Source of the DNA: Clusia tigrina
Taxonomy: Eukaryota; Arthropoda; Insecta; Diptera; Clusiidae
Direction: 5' to 3'
Length of the DNA stretch: 64,000 nt
NCBI GenBank assembly: GCA_920105625.2
Contig: OV050032.1
Span: forward strand, 21,743,981-21,807,980
Positions 63,155 to 64,000 of this stretch are shown piece after piece. The position numbers were made by a program, and so were the translations under genes. Positions within the stretch are counted from its first letter, which is position 1. Each line of letters starts with the position of its first letter. The notes under the pieces were generated by a model. That model ran no database searches and was not told the origin of the DNA. It saw only the letters and a program-made list of their open reading frames with translations.

Positions 63155-64000
63155 AAGCCCATTTTAGGCATGAAATAGAGGCAAGATCCAACCGCTGATG
63201 GCTTTACATTGAGTCGGAATAAGGTGCGGAAGTAGGCCACGTAGTTTAAGGGCGACGAAAATTCCCTTGTCTATGGGACTTCAACGTATTATCTAACTGA
63301 CTGCCTCACTTTTTCAAGGAGAAGATAAAAAAAAGGACGGTGCGGCTGAGAGAAGCAATTTGGAAGAGGTCGACAGCCGCAGCGTATTAGAGCGGGTCTT
63401 AGCACAAGTTCTGGAACCAACCAATACAACATTAGTCGTACTCTATAATAAAGATAACCCCTGCAACTTTGAATTACATAACAATAAAAAATGAAGAATT
63501 TTATGGCTGTAGATATCGATTGCCGGCAGGTCAACTATTGATTGGCATGTCCGCATTCGCTGTTTAATTCAGTTCACTTTTAGATCATGCTAATTTTGTT
63601 TAAAAAGTTCGCGTTCTTTCGCAGACTTTCAAGAGCAATTTGCTTGTGCTGCGATGCAGCAAAATTGCGGTATAAGAAGTGAGAACAATCCTGAAGCTAT
63701 TCCGGGGTCTGTAGCACTTCCACATAAAAGTAGCACGATGATGATATATCGACAGAAAAATAATCGGTGATTATTTAATTCCGAATTTTAATGTGTGTCC
63801 AGCTGAAAGGCATGGCGCTATCCTAATAAAAAGGTTTTCATGAAAGGAAATTGCGCTGATATGATTTTTTGGTGAAAATGATTTGTGAACTGCCCTCCCA
63901 TATCAAGTGATCGTATGACTCTCGATGATTATTGTTAGAAACACAGGAAGTACGTCGTTTATATTGGTTAGCATCAAACAATTGTGGCCAGCATAACTGG
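63155..64000. other. No gene recognised
   Basis: AT-rich sequence after the MITE-like element, with one 81-codon minus-strand frame (63289-63534) lacking any domain. Confidence 0.5.

Overview
The window looks like nuclear DNA of a true fly (Diptera, Brachycera), possibly a tephritid fruit fly. This is inferred from an AT-rich, gene-poor layout, short first coding exons, two RR (Rebers-Riddiford) cuticular protein genes with ordinary GT-AG introns, many CAG/CAA and TTG runs, and scattered 5'-truncated non-LTR retrotransposons. No bacterial, viral or organellar signal was seen.

Only two protein genes can be supported with confidence, both on the minus strand and about 20 kb apart. (1) At 37789-40740, four exons give a 153-residue RR-2 cuticular protein with a signal peptide and a very His-rich N-terminal segment. 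A TATA-like box lies upstream near 41011-41018. (2) At 60086-62299, three exons give a 334-residue RR protein. It has a signal peptide, one divergent chitin-binding RR domain and a long acidic, glycosylation-prone C-terminal tail. Both would be secreted by epidermal cells to bind chitin in cuticle. The pair recalls the neighbouring cuticle genes of Drosophila polytene region 66C-66D, but that link is a guess that needs alignment.

The rest is intergenic DNA and possibly introns of unseen genes. It holds remnants of several LINE families, recognised by their C-terminal Cys/His motif after the RNase H region or by shared 3' UTRs. One family is present three times (about 3.9, 27.1 and 31.5 kb), and the 27.1 kb copy has a clear 12-bp target-site duplication. 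Other structures are a 120-bp tandem duplication (1.9 kb), a 0.5-kb polypyrimidine tract (22.3 kb), an (AT)n plus degenerate AT-rich satellite block (34.5-36 kb), a 1-kb minisatellite of about 23-bp units built on CTTAAG (58.7-59.7 kb), a foldback MITE-like element (63.0 kb), and a perfect 14-bp stem hairpin (58.0 kb).

Less certain items are a coding-looking exon inside intron 1 of the first cuticle gene, a 77-codon single-pass membrane ORF near 34 kb, a Cys-containing ORF near 37.2 kb, and an apparent excess of the heptamer ACTCGTA/TACGAGT across the window. I did not find a convincing new biological system; the intron-1 exon and the heptamer excess most deserve a second look.
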